64,000 nucleotides of DNA from Calditerrivibrio nitroreducens DSM 19672 (GTDB taxonomy: Bacteria; Chrysiogenota; Deferribacteres; Deferribacterales; Calditerrivibrionaceae). Below the pieces are notes generated by a model. That model was not told the origin of the DNA, did not search any database, and saw only the letters and a list, made by a program, of their open reading frames with translations. The translations under genes were made by a program, and so were the position numbers. Every line of letters begins with the position of its first letter. The stretch's first letter is position 1. The DNA is taken from the NCBI RefSeq assembly GCF_000183405.1, contig NC_014758.1:1591001-1655000 (forward strand). Reading direction: 5' to 3'. Positions 17,615 through 27,458 of this stretch are shown piece by piece.

Positions 17615-19748
17615 TCTCTTCACCTTTTGGCAGTTCTATAATAATTTTTGTCCATTCCCCTTCAACACTATTAGCATATATTTTCCCATTATGTTCATCA
17701 ATGATTTTCTTTACTATCGCAAGTCCCAAACCTGTCCCATCCGGCTTCTTACTGTAATATGGTAGAAAAATCTTTCCGAGCTCTTCCTGAGGGATGCCAT
17801 GGCCATTATCAGCCACAACTATTTCATAATAGGTTTCGAATTCTGATACATTTATACTTATGAGCCCCTTCCCCTTTACAGCGTGTATAGCATTTGTAAT
17901 CAGATTTATCAATACCCTTTTGATCTGAGATTTATCGGCATTTATTTTAAAACCACCATCACAACTTATCGCAAAAATCACTTCAGGATGAGCATCTTTA
18001 TACATATGTATCACAGAATTTATAAGCTCACAGAGGTAAAATACCTCCTTTTTTAGTGAAGGCAAACGGGCAAAATCGTTAAATTCTGTAACTAGTTTGT
18101 GGAGTTCGCTAACTTCATTTATAATAGTCTGCATCCCCTCTAAAATGATAGACCTGAGTTTCTCATCTTCCAGATCCCTACATTTTTTATATATCCTTTC
18201 GGCATTTAATTTAATTGGAGTAAGGGGGTTTTTTATTTCATGTGCCATCCTTGTGGCGATATCCCGCCATATATTTACCCTCTGAATGTAAACCACATCA
18301 GAGATATCATCGATAACCACAATAATATTCTCAAGACGATTTTCATCTCCAAAAAGTTTTGTCATCCCTATACTGTATGTTTTAAGTTCGTTTTCGATAT
18401 TAATCTCCACCTGAATGATCTTCTCATTTAAAGATGATCTGGCAAAATCACGTATATGTGTGGCAATCTTTTCATTTAGTCTATTTTTTTCATCAATAAA
18501 TATCTTTGCCGCCTGATTTATTTTCAAAGCCTTAAGCTTGTTATCAAACAGGAATATGGCCGCACCAACATTTTTGAAAATCGTATCGATATATTGGTTA
18601 TCTTTGGAGATCTGCACAAACATTTCCGAAAGAACTCTATTCTTTGCACTAAGTTCCTCCGTATGCTCCCTCAACCTTACCACCATCTCATTAAACGATT
18701 CTATAAGCTTTGCCACCTCGTCATCTCCGGTTTTCTCAAGAGATATGTTCAGGTTACCATTCTCCACCTCCCTATACGCATACAAAAGCTTTTCAAGAGG
18801 CGTTGTTATGCTTCTGGCATACACAATGCTACCCCAGATACCAGCAAAAGAAACAAGCATAGTCATCAAAAAAAGTAGTATCTTATATGAATGCTTAATG
18901 GGTTGAGAGAATACCTTTAGCTGCTTATAGTTGTCGTAAGATTCAAGTATCTTTGAGGCTTTATATAGTTGATTATAGGGTATCTTTTTATAGATAAAAA
19001 TAGTTCCCACCACATTGTTGTTAACAGTCAGAGGATAGCCAGAGATATACACCTGCTCATATTCATTGGAAATAACTTTTTTAAATGGTTCACTATTTGC
19101 CAATACAGTCTCTATATCCCTGTCAACTATATTCTTAAAAAGAACATCCGACGTATCATCATTTAAAACAACTATTTTCAAAGCATTGTATATCAATATA
19201 CCATCAACCCTTTTTGAACTAATTGCTTCCCTTGAAAAATCTTTTAGCTGTGGAAAATTTTCGTTGTAGATATAACCCTTTGAAGTTATAAGTTGAGATA
19301 ATATTTTACCCTGCTGTACAACTTCATTTTCTATCTGAGCCTGGTAATCCTTGTACAGCTCTACAGAGCTTTTAAGAGCCAATTCTATCTGAGAATCAAA
19401 CCATTTATCTATTGTTTTGTTTATTATACTATTTGATATCAAAAAAACAACCGTCACAGGCAAAATAGACAAAAGTGCAGCAAATAGTACCAATTTTGTT
19501 TTTAATTTCGCACCATAAATACTGCTTTTTCTTTCAAGGAAAAGCTTGCCTAAATTTCTAAAAATGACCACAAACAGAATCAAAAGAAGAAGTAAATTCA
19601 AATTGATTATGACAAAAATTGCAATGTTGGAGTACCATGGGAAATTACTATTTACAAGATGATTGCTTACAGATACGTTGGAAAATAAAAGAAGTAAAAA
19701 CAGAAATATATATAAAAAAAGTCTCTTGCTCTGTTTGGATGGTATCAT
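17595..19748 (-). CDS. ntrY: sensor histidine kinase, NtrY-like
   Basis: 717 aa. Two TM helices near the N-terminus (about 10-27 and 38-63), a third about 88-107, a periplasmic stretch, a TM near 290-312, HAMP (SITTPLEKLLYAYREVENG), a PAS domain, HisKA with HEIKNPLTPIKLNAERI and HATPase_c with ADNGHGIP and GTGLGLAI. This arrangement is typical of NtrY. It overlaps the ATPase gene upstream and ntrX downstream. The signal is not evident from sequence. Confidence 0.85.
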   Translation of the reverse strand: MIPSKQSKRLFLYIFLFLLLLFSNVSVSNHLVNSNFPWYSNIAIFVIINLNLLLLLILFVVIFRNLGKLFLERKSSIYGAKLKTKLVLFAALLSILPVTVVFLISNSIINKTIDKWFDSQIELALKSSVELYKDYQAQIENEVVQQGKILSQLITSKGYIYNENFPQLKDFSREAISSKRVDGILIYNALKIVVLNDDTSDVLFKNIVDRDIETVLANSEPFKKVISNEYEQVYISGYPLTVNNNVVGTIFIYKKIPYNQLYKASKILESYDNYKQLKVFSQPIKHSYKILLFLMTMLVSFAGIWGSIVYARSITTPLEKLLYAYREVENGNLNISLEKTGDDEVAKLIESFNEMVVRLREHTEELSAKNRVLSEMFVQISKDNQYIDTIFKNVGAAIFLFDNKLKALKINQAAKIFIDEKNRLNEKIATHIRDFARSSLNEKIIQVEINIENELKTYSIGMTKLFGDENRLENIIVVIDDISDVVYIQRVNIWRDIATRMAHEIKNPLTPIKLNAERIYKKCRDLEDEKLRSIILEGMQTIINEVSELHKLVTEFNDFARLPSLKKEVFYLCELINSVIHMYKDAHPEVIFAISCDGGFKINADKSQIKRVLINLITNAIHAVKGKGLISINVSEFETYYEIVVADNGHGIPQEELGKIFLPYYSKKPDGTGLGLAIVKKIIDEHNGKIYANSVEGEWTKIIIELPKGEENESIDN

Positions 19749-20560
19749 TTCAAACCGAGGTTATCTATCACCTGAGATACTATCCCCCCATTGATCTGTT
19801 TCTGTTTTAAAAGGTATGCTTCAAACATGGCATTATCACAGATGTTATTTATCAAACGTGGAATCCCTTTTGAATAGTTGAAAATAACTTCAAATGCATC
19901 AGATGTAAAAAAATTCACTTTGGCACCTGCAACCTTCAATCTAAACATTATATATTTTTTCATTGTCTCAAAATCTAAAGGAAGCAATGAATATTTAACA
20001 GCAACCCTCTGCTTCAAAGGTTCATCAAGGGAGAGGGTATCATCAATGGAGGGTAAACCGAATAGTACAAACGTCATAAATTTACCTCGTTCATCTTCAA
20101 AATTCAAAATACCCCTTATCTCCTCCATAACCTGTCTATCCTTAATCATCTGGGCTTCATCTATAATAATTACAACCTTTTTCCCGATCTCATTAAATTT
20201 TTCAAGCCTTCTATATATTGAAGCTATTATCTCCGTTTTAACATTTGATATCTCTTTTACCCCAAGTTGCTGACTAATCCTTTTCAAAAACCACTCAGAA
20301 TTTATTTCAGAATGGACCACCACCACAAGGGCCGATTCATATTCGTTTTCATCTAAAGAAGCAAGAAAAAGCCTCGACAATAGGGTCTTACCCATACCGA
20401 TATTACCCTTAATAACGGCAAGCCCTTTCCTATTCTCCACAGCATATTTTAATCTTATTAATGCTTCCTCATGGCTGGGGGACTTGAAAAAGTATTTTGA
20501 ATCCGGTGTGTTTGTAAAAGGTAGATCTTCTATTTCGAAAAAATCTTTTATATTTTGCAT
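19745..20560 (-). CDS. ExeA/GspA-type AAA+ ATPase
   Basis: 271 aa with GNIGMGKT (Walker A) and VVIIIDEAQ (Walker B). The opening block DLPFTNTPDSKYFF matches the ExeA-like AAA family, which serves secretin assembly or type II secretion and also appears as transposition helper ATPases. No TM or peptidoglycan-binding domain follows, so it is the short cytoplasmic form. The ATG at 20560 has AGGTG 5 bp upstream. It sits between a TPR protein and NtrYX; no transposase or secretin is nearby. Confidence 0.75.
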   Translation of the reverse strand: MQNIKDFFEIEDLPFTNTPDSKYFFKSPSHEEALIRLKYAVENRKGLAVIKGNIGMGKTLLSRLFLASLDENEYESALVVVVHSEINSEWFLKRISQQLGVKEISNVKTEIIASIYRRLEKFNEIGKKVVIIIDEAQMIKDRQVMEEIRGILNFEDERGKFMTFVLFGLPSIDDTLSLDEPLKQRVAVKYSLLPLDFETMKKYIMFRLKVAGAKVNFFTSDAFEVIFNYSKGIPRLINNICDNAMFEAYLLKQKQINGGIVSQVIDNLGLK

Positions 20561-20569
20561 CTTCACACC

Positions 20570-22768
20570 TTACATAAAAGATATTTTTTTCTTTTTCTTC
20601 GGTTCAACTGATAGAGAATCTTCACAGACATCTTGTTTTGCTTCAAAATCCGAATCTGCTATTTTATCCTTTACATCTCTGAAGGCTGGATCAATACTGT
20701 AAAGCTTTGCATAATGGCTCTTGGCAGCGGCATAGTCACCCATCAATTCGTAAATAGTTCCAAGCTCATATAAAGAATTTTTAAGCACATCATTATTTTT
20801 ACCAAAATCAAGAATTATAAGCTTTACAATATCAATTGCCTCATTGAATTTCTTAAGTCTCTTGTAACACTCAACCATCAAAATTAAACTTTTATATCTA
20901 AAATCACCATATGCCGATTTCTTTAATTCATCTATAGCCTCATCAAGTAAGTCCATCTCCATATAAGCCTGAGCAAGGTCATAATGCATTTCATAGTCAC
21001 CTGGACTTACATTCTTTGCTATACTATCTTTTATGGCTTTTATTACCTTTTTAGTCTCGTTATCAAAGCTTATTATATCAGGTCTCGGGCTATCCTTCAA
21101 TGCTGAATCATCAAATGATGATACAGAGTATATATTAACAGCGAGCTCTTTTAATTCCTCATTTTCTGGATCCAAGAGAAGCAGCTCTTCCAACTTTACT
21201 TTTGCATACTCATATCTCCCCTTTTGCACAAACTCTTTAATCTCCTGAATCTGTTGGCTAAAATCAACTTTTATGGTATCATCTTCTGGTTCTTTATGCT
21301 GGGTATCACCAAAAAAATCTAAAGAGAGATCTCCAAAGCTTCCCTCAGAGATTTTATTATCAACATTCCCCTTGTTTAAAGTTAAGCTATCGGTATGCTC
21401 TGTGAGATCGATTTCAAACATATCATCACCAACATCAAGCTCCGCAATGTCCATCTTTTTATCTTTATCGGAAGATATATCCCCTTCATCTTTTTTATCT
21501 TCAAATTCTGACAAATCCAGCTCAATATCAAAATCGCTTTTTTCCAAACCACTCTTATGTTCAACTTTAATCTCATTTTCCTCAATAGGAGCATCATGAG
21601 AAGTATCGCTTTTATATGAACTATGCTCCAGGAGGTCAAAAACAGATTTATCATCTTTCTTTGAAAAATCATTATCAAGCAGATCCAGATTAAGGACAGA
21701 AGACTGCTTGACATTTACAGTATCTTCAGATTTACCAGCAGCACTTACGACTTTACATCTTAGATCATCATGATCCGCAAGCTTAGCAAGCAACAATAGA
21801 TTATCATAAAATCTATCCACCGGCAATCGATCCAGATATTTATAAAATATTTCGGCATATCTTCGATCTATCTTTTTATCCTTTATATCTTTCATTTTAT
21901 CAAACATTATGGATATCTTATCAATATCATTCTTTATAAAAAAGGGTAACAAAAATTCAAAAAGAGAACTATCTGTATATTTCACAAACAATTCATCATA
22001 AAATTCACTGCTTTCATCATAAGGCAGGATAGCGGTTATCTCTTTGAATAGTTCTTCATCAAATTCGTTTAGAAGATAGTTCTGAGATTCTTTGATAAAT
22101 ACAGATATCTTATCAGGATTATTTTTGAAATAACTTACAGTGTATTTTATCGACTTACCAAAAATGCATTTATTCGAAATCCCAAGTTCAACGAGCCTTC
22201 CCATTAAGTTAACATCATTATTATGTCTGGCAACCTCAATCGATTCCTGCAAATATTTACATATATCCTTATCCCGTTTGTAAAAAATGAGCTTATCTAT
22301 TAGATACTTAATGAAACCATAATTGTATTTATCTATATAAAAAATATCTTGAAGTGTATTGAAAAATTTATCTATCTCGCCAATTTTTTCATATGAAGCG
22401 GCGAGCTCTTTTAATATACCTATCTGATCTGCAGTTAATCCCTTTGTTGCGAAGATCTTGGCAAGATATTTATAGAAATCGTAGTAATCCGGATAATATT
22501 TTATCCCTTTTCGTAAAACGGCAGCAGCTTTTTCGTAAAACTTATCATCTTCCAGCTTTTTGACAACATCCAAAATCGTACTGATGCATCTATTTTTATC
22601 ACCTGAGCTATAATACATCTCAATTAGAAATATTTTCGAATCGAAATCATCAGGATTTTTTTTGGTATAATCTTCACATAAAGATATCGCCTTTTTTATC
22701 TGACCTTTAATAAAAAGCTCTTTGATATCTTTTAATGAAACTTCCTTCTTCCCTAAAAATCCTATCAT
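20570..22768 (-). CDS. TPR-repeat protein
   Basis: 732 aa, no signal peptide. Helical TPR-like repeats occupy about residues 15-350, then an acidic low-complexity linker (about 360-510, many D/E/K/S) and further TPR units (about 515-715) with family-style segments AYMEMDLLDEAIDELKK and ELGTIYELMGDYAAAKSHYAKL. It ends in a basic KKKKKISFM tail. It is a scaffold-type protein of unknown partner; its overlap with queE and position before an ExeA-type ATPase could mean that these two work together (inference). Confidence 0.75.
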   Translation of the reverse strand: MIGFLGKKEVSLKDIKELFIKGQIKKAISLCEDYTKKNPDDFDSKIFLIEMYYSSGDKNRCISTILDVVKKLEDDKFYEKAAAVLRKGIKYYPDYYDFYKYLAKIFATKGLTADQIGILKELAASYEKIGEIDKFFNTLQDIFYIDKYNYGFIKYLIDKLIFYKRDKDICKYLQESIEVARHNNDVNLMGRLVELGISNKCIFGKSIKYTVSYFKNNPDKISVFIKESQNYLLNEFDEELFKEITAILPYDESSEFYDELFVKYTDSSLFEFLLPFFIKNDIDKISIMFDKMKDIKDKKIDRRYAEIFYKYLDRLPVDRFYDNLLLLAKLADHDDLRCKVVSAAGKSEDTVNVKQSSVLNLDLLDNDFSKKDDKSVFDLLEHSSYKSDTSHDAPIEENEIKVEHKSGLEKSDFDIELDLSEFEDKKDEGDISSDKDKKMDIAELDVGDDMFEIDLTEHTDSLTLNKGNVDNKISEGSFGDLSLDFFGDTQHKEPEDDTIKVDFSQQIQEIKEFVQKGRYEYAKVKLEELLLLDPENEELKELAVNIYSVSSFDDSALKDSPRPDIISFDNETKKVIKAIKDSIAKNVSPGDYEMHYDLAQAYMEMDLLDEAIDELKKSAYGDFRYKSLILMVECYKRLKKFNEAIDIVKLIILDFGKNNDVLKNSLYELGTIYELMGDYAAAKSHYAKLYSIDPAFRDVKDKIADSDFEAKQDVCEDSLSVEPKKKKKISFM

Positions 22769-23478
22769 TTTATCTCCAATAACTTATGAAGCTGTGGAAC
22801 ATAAAAAACATCAACACCATTAGAGTAAAAATAATCCATTATACCTTGATTTATTTTAATACAATTATCATAAAAATGCAAGTAAAATTCTGTTTTATTA
22901 AGCAGGGCTAACCCATCCAATATCTTTCTTCCAACCACAAAATCTAAATTATTTTTTATTACTATTTTAATATAAATTTTATTTTTTATCTCATCTTTAA
23001 TTTTTCTGATCTCATCAAGAGAAAATTCCACCCCAAAACTCTCACCCAACTTGAAATCAAGACTTATAATATCCACCATATCCCCCACCTCATTGAGCCT
23101 ATCTATAAAAAAACCTGATGTCTCCAGAAATATTCTATACCCATACCCTTTCAAATAAAAAATTAGTTCCTTTAAAAAATCTTTTTGTAAAAGTGGCTCG
23201 CCACCGGTGATCGAAATGGAATGTATTGAGTTTGGCTTTATATGATCGTAAATAATACAAGCAAGTCTTTCAGGTTTTATGGGATTTGACAAAACAGATG
23301 TACCATTAAAATCAAAGCTATCTGTAAAACTATAATCTGTATCACACCCTTTGCAACCTATACTACATCCAGAGAATCTTACAAAAAGCTGCAGTGCACC
23401 CACATATTTCCCCTCCCCTTGGATGGAGGTAAAGACCTCTTTGATAAATCCTTCACTCGAAGTATTCAGCAACGGCAT
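22765..23478 (-). CDS. queE: 7-carboxy-7-deazaguanine synthase
   Basis: 237 aa radical SAM enzyme that converts 6-carboxytetrahydropterin to 7-carboxy-7-deazaguanine in queuosine synthesis. The cluster motif is C-x3-C-x2-C in SGCSIGCKGC, preceded by SIQGEGKYVG and followed by the SITGGEPLLQ block. It overlaps queD by 26 bp and the TPR gene by 4 bp. Other queuosine genes (queC, queF) are not in the window. Confidence 0.92.
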   Translation of the reverse strand: MPLLNTSSEGFIKEVFTSIQGEGKYVGALQLFVRFSGCSIGCKGCDTDYSFTDSFDFNGTSVLSNPIKPERLACIIYDHIKPNSIHSISITGGEPLLQKDFLKELIFYLKGYGYRIFLETSGFFIDRLNEVGDMVDIISLDFKLGESFGVEFSLDEIRKIKDEIKNKIYIKIVIKNNLDFVVGRKILDGLALLNKTEFYLHFYDNCIKINQGIMDYFYSNGVDVFYVPQLHKLLEIK

Positions 23479-23812
23479 TGTGACTTTCCCATACAGCCAC
23501 TTTGTGGACTAGAGTCCCAAAATCCTCTTTTAATCTCAAAAAGATATATTTCGCCATATTTTCACTTGTGGGATTGACATCTTTAAAGTAGGGATGTTCA
23601 TTCAGATAGGTGTGATCAAGTTCATCAATTATCTTTTTTAAACTTTTTTTGAGTACTTTAAAATCCACAAGCATACCAATATGATCCAGTTTATCTCCCA
23701 TCAATTCCACTTCAACCTTCCAGTTGTGTCCGTGAAGCCTTTCACAGTTACCTTCATACCCTCGTAAATTATGAGCAGAAGAAAAATGGTCTATTACTCT
23801 AACCTTAAACAT
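23453..23812 (-). CDS. queD: 6-carboxy-5,6,7,8-tetrahydropterin synthase
   Basis: 119 aa. Zinc-binding histidines appear in HFSSAHNL and LHGHNW, the catalytic Cys in GNCERLHGH and a late conserved block in VWESHNAVAEY. It makes the QueE substrate from dihydroneopterin triphosphate. The start overlaps the rluB stop by 19 bp, which indicates translational coupling. Confidence 0.92.
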   Translation of the reverse strand: MFKVRVIDHFSSAHNLRGYEGNCERLHGHNWKVEVELMGDKLDHIGMLVDFKVLKKSLKKIIDELDHTYLNEHPYFKDVNPTSENMAKYIFLRLKEDFGTLVHKVAVWESHNAVAEYFE

Positions 23813-24495
23813 TCTTTTAACCCCGTTATCTCATCTTTTGTAAGAAATTTAAAATCACCCGGTTTTAATTCACCAAGGGTAATGTTTGCAATCCTGATTC
23901 GTACAAGTCTTTCCACCTCTATATTAAAATGTTTAAACATATTTCTGATCTGTCTTTTTTTCCCCTCGGTTATAATTACTCGATATTTATTCCTCCCTAT
24001 CTTTTCCACACTACATTTCTTAAATTTATAACCATCTATTTCAAGCCCATTTTCCATCGCCAGCTTTTCTTCATCCCCCAAAGGCCTTTTGGTGTATACG
24101 ATATACTCCTTTTCCACATCATATTTTGGAGTTTGCATACGATGAATGATACTACCATCATTTGAGAAAAATATTAACCCCTCACTGTCATTATCAAGCC
24201 TGCCTGAATATGCTAATTTTGTCTTTTTGAAAAATTCAAAATCATCAAGATTCTTTCTACCATATGGGTCACCGTACGATGTTAAAAAACCCCTTGGTTT
24301 ATAAAATTTCACATATAGAAAGTTACTTCTACTGATAACTTTCCCTAATACTGATACCTTATCATCATCTTTAACTTCATACCCAGGCACAAGCACCGGT
24401 TTACCATTCACGGTAACATGCCCATTAAAAATCAACTCATCTGCTTCCCGCCTGGAGTAATTACTATTAAACGCTATAAATCTATTTAGCCTCAT
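23794..24495 (-). CDS. rluB: 23S rRNA pseudouridine synthase, RsuA/RluB family
   Basis: 233 aa. An N-terminal S4 RNA-binding domain (MRLNRFIAFNSNYSRREADELI) is followed by the pseudouridine synthase core with the catalytic Asp in GRLDNDSEGL and the conserved GKKRQIRNMF block. Family members modify a single uridine of 16S or 23S rRNA; the position after scpA-scpB favours RluB, but RsuA/RluE cannot be excluded. GAGGGG precedes the ATG. Confidence 0.87.
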   Translation of the reverse strand: MRLNRFIAFNSNYSRREADELIFNGHVTVNGKPVLVPGYEVKDDDKVSVLGKVISRSNFLYVKFYKPRGFLTSYGDPYGRKNLDDFEFFKKTKLAYSGRLDNDSEGLIFFSNDGSIIHRMQTPKYDVEKEYIVYTKRPLGDEEKLAMENGLEIDGYKFKKCSVEKIGRNKYRVIITEGKKRQIRNMFKHFNIEVERLVRIRIANITLGELKPGDFKFLTKDEITGLKECLRLE

Positions 24496-24543
24496 TTTAA
24501 CCCCTCATACAATGTAAACCTAATTCTAACCACACACATGGCG

Positions 24544-25056
24544 CTAACTTTTCAACTCCTGCCACTCTCTTAATGTAGGCAAATCCGCAAGATCCACAAT
24601 ACCAAAATATTCCAGAAAGTAATTTGTGGTAACATACATCAGTGGTTTCCCCGGTACATCCTTTCTTCCAGCCACACGAATAAGGTTCCTATCCAGAAGA
24701 GCTTTAACAGCGGAAGATGAGTTTACACCCCGCACTTCATCTATTTCCATCCGTGTTATTGGCTGTTTGTATGCAATAACGGCAAGAGTTTCCAGCATAG
24801 CTTTACTCAACGTTTCAGACCTATCTCCAAAAAATTGCACAAGCTCTTCATACATCGCATCATCGCTTACCATCTGAAAACCTTCACCAACCCTGCGTAT
24901 CTTTATACCCAGATTCAATTCGTTAAACTGCTCCATATAGGTAATAAGCCTATTTTCAAGATTAATCGGATCCATTGCTTTTATGTAAAAAGATAACCCT
25001 ATTACTTTACCAGAAAGAAACAATGATGAATAGAAAAACTGTCTCTCCTTACCCAT
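24544..25056 (-). CDS. scpB: segregation and condensation protein B
   Basis: 170 aa winged-helix kleisin-associated protein of the SMC complex. Recognisable blocks are LSKAMLETLAVIAYKQPITR and VRGVNSSSAVKALLDRNLI. It pairs with ScpA and SMC for chromosome condensation. GGTGAGGT lies upstream of the ATG, and it overlaps the 3' end of scpA by 8 bp. The N-terminal helices are somewhat shorter than in many homologues. Confidence 0.92.
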   Translation of the reverse strand: MGKERQFFYSSLFLSGKVIGLSFYIKAMDPINLENRLITYMEQFNELNLGIKIRRVGEGFQMVSDDAMYEELVQFFGDRSETLSKAMLETLAVIAYKQPITRMEIDEVRGVNSSSAVKALLDRNLIRVAGRKDVPGKPLMYVTTNYFLEYFGIVDLADLPTLREWQELKS

Positions 25057-25750
25057 TATACCTCACCAAAAAATTTTCAAAATTTTCACTTTGAAATATA
25101 TCCACAATTTTTTGTTTTACTAGCTCAAGGACAGCAAGAAAATATACCACCATTTCTCTTCTGGAATTACACATATTTATCAATCTATCCCAGAAAACCT
25201 CTTTTTCATCTTTGAAGAATTCTCTGAGATTTTCCACAGTTTCTTCCAGATCGATGGTATCCTTCATAATGGTTACAATCTTTTCTTTTTCCCTGTCGAT
25301 CAACCTATAGAAGCTTGAAGCAAGCTTATAGAGATCCCCTTTTAACCCTTCTATGGGTAGATGTATCTCGCTATTTCTCACGATGTATCTCTGACTGAAA
25401 AACTCTTTCTCTTTTAGATAATTTGCCACATCTTTATAAAAGGAATATTCAATAAGTCTCTGGGTAAATAGAAACTTCTCCTCTTCCGGATCCATCCCCT
25501 CATCCAGAGCAACCTGGTGAGGTAAAAGCATCTTTGATTTTAAATATATCAGATATGATGCCATCTGGATGAAATCCGCCGCCGCTTCCATATCCACTTC
25601 ATCTATCCCCTTTATAGATTCGATAAATTGATCTGCTATCAAAGAAATGGGGATATCATAAAGGTCAAGTTCATTCTTATAGATAAGATGAAGCAAAAGA
25701 TCCAGAGGGCCTTCAAAATTGGAAAGCTTGATATCAAGAAGGTCTTTCAT
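25049..25750 (-). CDS. scpA: segregation and condensation protein A
   Basis: 233 aa kleisin of the SMC-ScpAB condensin. The N-terminal signature LSNFEGPLDLLLHLIYKNEL, the AADFIQMASYLIYLKSKMLL block and a C-terminal winged helix (VVYFLAVLELVKQKIV) are visible. It starts 1 bp after the trpS stop and overlaps scpB, a common order in diverse bacteria. Confidence 0.94.
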   Translation of the reverse strand: MKDLLDIKLSNFEGPLDLLLHLIYKNELDLYDIPISLIADQFIESIKGIDEVDMEAAADFIQMASYLIYLKSKMLLPHQVALDEGMDPEEEKFLFTQRLIEYSFYKDVANYLKEKEFFSQRYIVRNSEIHLPIEGLKGDLYKLASSFYRLIDREKEKIVTIMKDTIDLEETVENLREFFKDEKEVFWDRLINMCNSRREMVVYFLAVLELVKQKIVDIFQSENFENFLVRYNG

Positions 25751-25751
25751 G

Positions 25752-26732
25752 TCAGATTTTCAACACTTCCCTCACCTTTTCCATCATATTGGCTGCAACT
25801 ATACAAGCCTTTTCCTGAGTGTTCGAAAGATATTGATCTATATCCTCTATCTCTTTTTCGAGTTCTTTTCTTTTTAACTGTATCGGCTCTAAAAATTCTA
25901 TAATATGCTTTAGAAGTATCCGTTTACAGTCGATACAACCAATTTTAGCACCTTTACATCCCTCCACAATCTCGTCCCTTTCAGATTCTAAAGAAAACAC
26001 CTTATGGTAGTCAAAAACGGGGCAGACTGAAGGATCACCCGGATCAGTTCTTCTTTTCCTATTTGTATCTGTCACCATCTTTAAAATATTAGATTCCACC
26101 GTTTTTAAATCATCAGTGAGCATTATGGCATTACCATAAGATTTGCTCATTTTCCTACCATCCAGACCCAGTAGCTTTGGTACATCTGTCAATAAACCTT
26201 CTGGCTCCACAAAAATATCGCATCCGTAAAGATGATGAAATCTTCGGACAATCTCTCGGCTGATCTCGATATGAGGTAGTTGATCCACCCCCACAGGCAC
26301 ATATTTTGCACTATACATTATAATATCGGCGGTCTGTAGCACTGGGTACCCCAAAAAACCCAAACATGATAGATCCCTGTCGGTAATTTCCGTCTTAAGT
26401 TCTTTATATGTGGGGCATCGTTCCAGCCAACCCACCGGAGTAATCATACTTAAAAGTAAAAAAAGCTCTGCATGGTATATATTTTTTGATTGTATAAAAA
26501 GAGTTGATCGATTTATATCTATCCCCACCGATAGCCAATCCAGCAACATCTCCCTTCTAAGCTCTTTTATATTTTCAGGATTTTCGAAGTTTGTGGTAAG
26601 TGCATGCCAATCAGCGATGAAATAATAGCAATCATAGTTATCCTGAAGCTTCACCCAATTTTTCAATGCTCCAAAATAATGTCCTATATGTAATCGACCT
26701 GTTGGACGCATTCCGCTTAAAACCTTTTCCAT
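25752..26732 (-). CDS. trpS: tryptophan--tRNA ligase
   Basis: 326 aa class I aminoacyl-tRNA synthetase. The HIGH motif appears as HIGHYFG and the KMSKS motif as KMSKSYGNA. A Cys-rich stretch (CKGAKIGCIDCKR) lies in the tRNA-binding part. The ATG at 26732 is chosen, giving MEKVLSGMRPTGRLHIG, with GAGG just upstream; a GTG two codons earlier is possible. It follows the site-2 protease gene by 7 bp. Confidence 0.95.
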   Translation of the reverse strand: MEKVLSGMRPTGRLHIGHYFGALKNWVKLQDNYDCYYFIADWHALTTNFENPENIKELRREMLLDWLSVGIDINRSTLFIQSKNIYHAELFLLLSMITPVGWLERCPTYKELKTEITDRDLSCLGFLGYPVLQTADIIMYSAKYVPVGVDQLPHIEISREIVRRFHHLYGCDIFVEPEGLLTDVPKLLGLDGRKMSKSYGNAIMLTDDLKTVESNILKMVTDTNRKRRTDPGDPSVCPVFDYHKVFSLESERDEIVEGCKGAKIGCIDCKRILLKHIIEFLEPIQLKRKELEKEIEDIDQYLSNTQEKACIVAANMMEKVREVLKI

Positions 26733-26739
26733 ACACACC

Positions 26740-27369
26740 TCATAACAATATCTTCATAAACAAATCTATCACAGGATATATAATATATCTAATAGCACCA
26801 GTTATGACAAGAATTAAAATTATAATAAAACCGTACCTCTCCATCTGGGCAAAGCTGTATGCCATTCTGTATGGCAAAAATGACTGTAAGATCCTGCCAC
26901 CATCAAGGGGGAGTATAGGAATCATATTAAAAATCCCCAACACAATGTTAATCTGAACAGAATAAAAAAGCATATAGCTAATCGGCTCAAAAATAAATCT
27001 ATTATACTCAACAACATGAAAATTTACAAACATCTTCAGAAGGATAGCTGAAATGATAGCAAGTGCAAAGTTTGAAAAAGGGCCAGCAAAAGCAACTAAG
27101 GCGGGGCCATATTTTCTATTTTTCAATCTGGAAAAATCCACCGGGATAGGTTTAGCCCATCCAAAAAGCTGAGTGATCAACAAAAAAAGCAATCCAAAGA
27201 TATCGATATGAGCAAAAGGGTTTAATGTAAGTCTTCCCATATCCTTAGCTGTCCTATCCCCCAGAAAATAAGCAGCATACCCATGGGACACCTCATGTAT
27301 CGTAACGGCAAGGAAAAATGGCACCAGAGTTACAGAAATCTGCTTTAAAATCACATTTATATCAAACAT
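26740..27369 (-). CDS. site-2 protease family membrane metalloprotease (M50)
   Basis: 209 aa polytopic membrane protein with the zinc motif HEVSHG (HExxH) in the first TM and the second active-site motif NMIPILPLDGGR. Short members of this group (YwhC/RseP-like minimal proteases) lie next to trpS and scpAB in many genomes. The ATG at 27369 is preferred over the upstream TTG at 27405, which forms the promoter -35 box. No ribosome binding site precedes it; see the promoter entry. Confidence 0.88.
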   Translation of the reverse strand: MFDINVILKQISVTLVPFFLAVTIHEVSHGYAAYFLGDRTAKDMGRLTLNPFAHIDIFGLLFLLITQLFGWAKPIPVDFSRLKNRKYGPALVAFAGPFSNFALAIISAILLKMFVNFHVVEYNRFIFEPISYMLFYSVQINIVLGIFNMIPILPLDGGRILQSFLPYRMAYSFAQMERYGFIIILILVITGAIRYIIYPVIDLFMKILL

Positions 27370-27376
27370 AATACAC

Positions 27377-27405
27377 AAAATAACAAATATATAAAAATAT
27401 GTCAA
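27377..27405 (-). promoter_or_regulatory. sigma-70 promoter placing transcription start at the protease ATG
   Basis: Minus strand TTGACA (27400-27405), 17-bp spacer and TATTTT (27377-27382). The expected transcription start would be at about 27369-27371, on the start codon itself, suggesting a leaderless message for the operon's first gene. This fits the missing SD. Confidence 0.5.
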
Positions 27406-27458
27406 ACGTTAAATGACCAGTCTTATTAATTACTCTTAATGCTTCATATAAGTCATTT

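Noticed and set aside
19745-20560. ExeA-like ATPase as a transposition helper protein
   Set aside because: No transposase, terminal repeats or target duplications are visible, and the gene sits inside a tight housekeeping operon.
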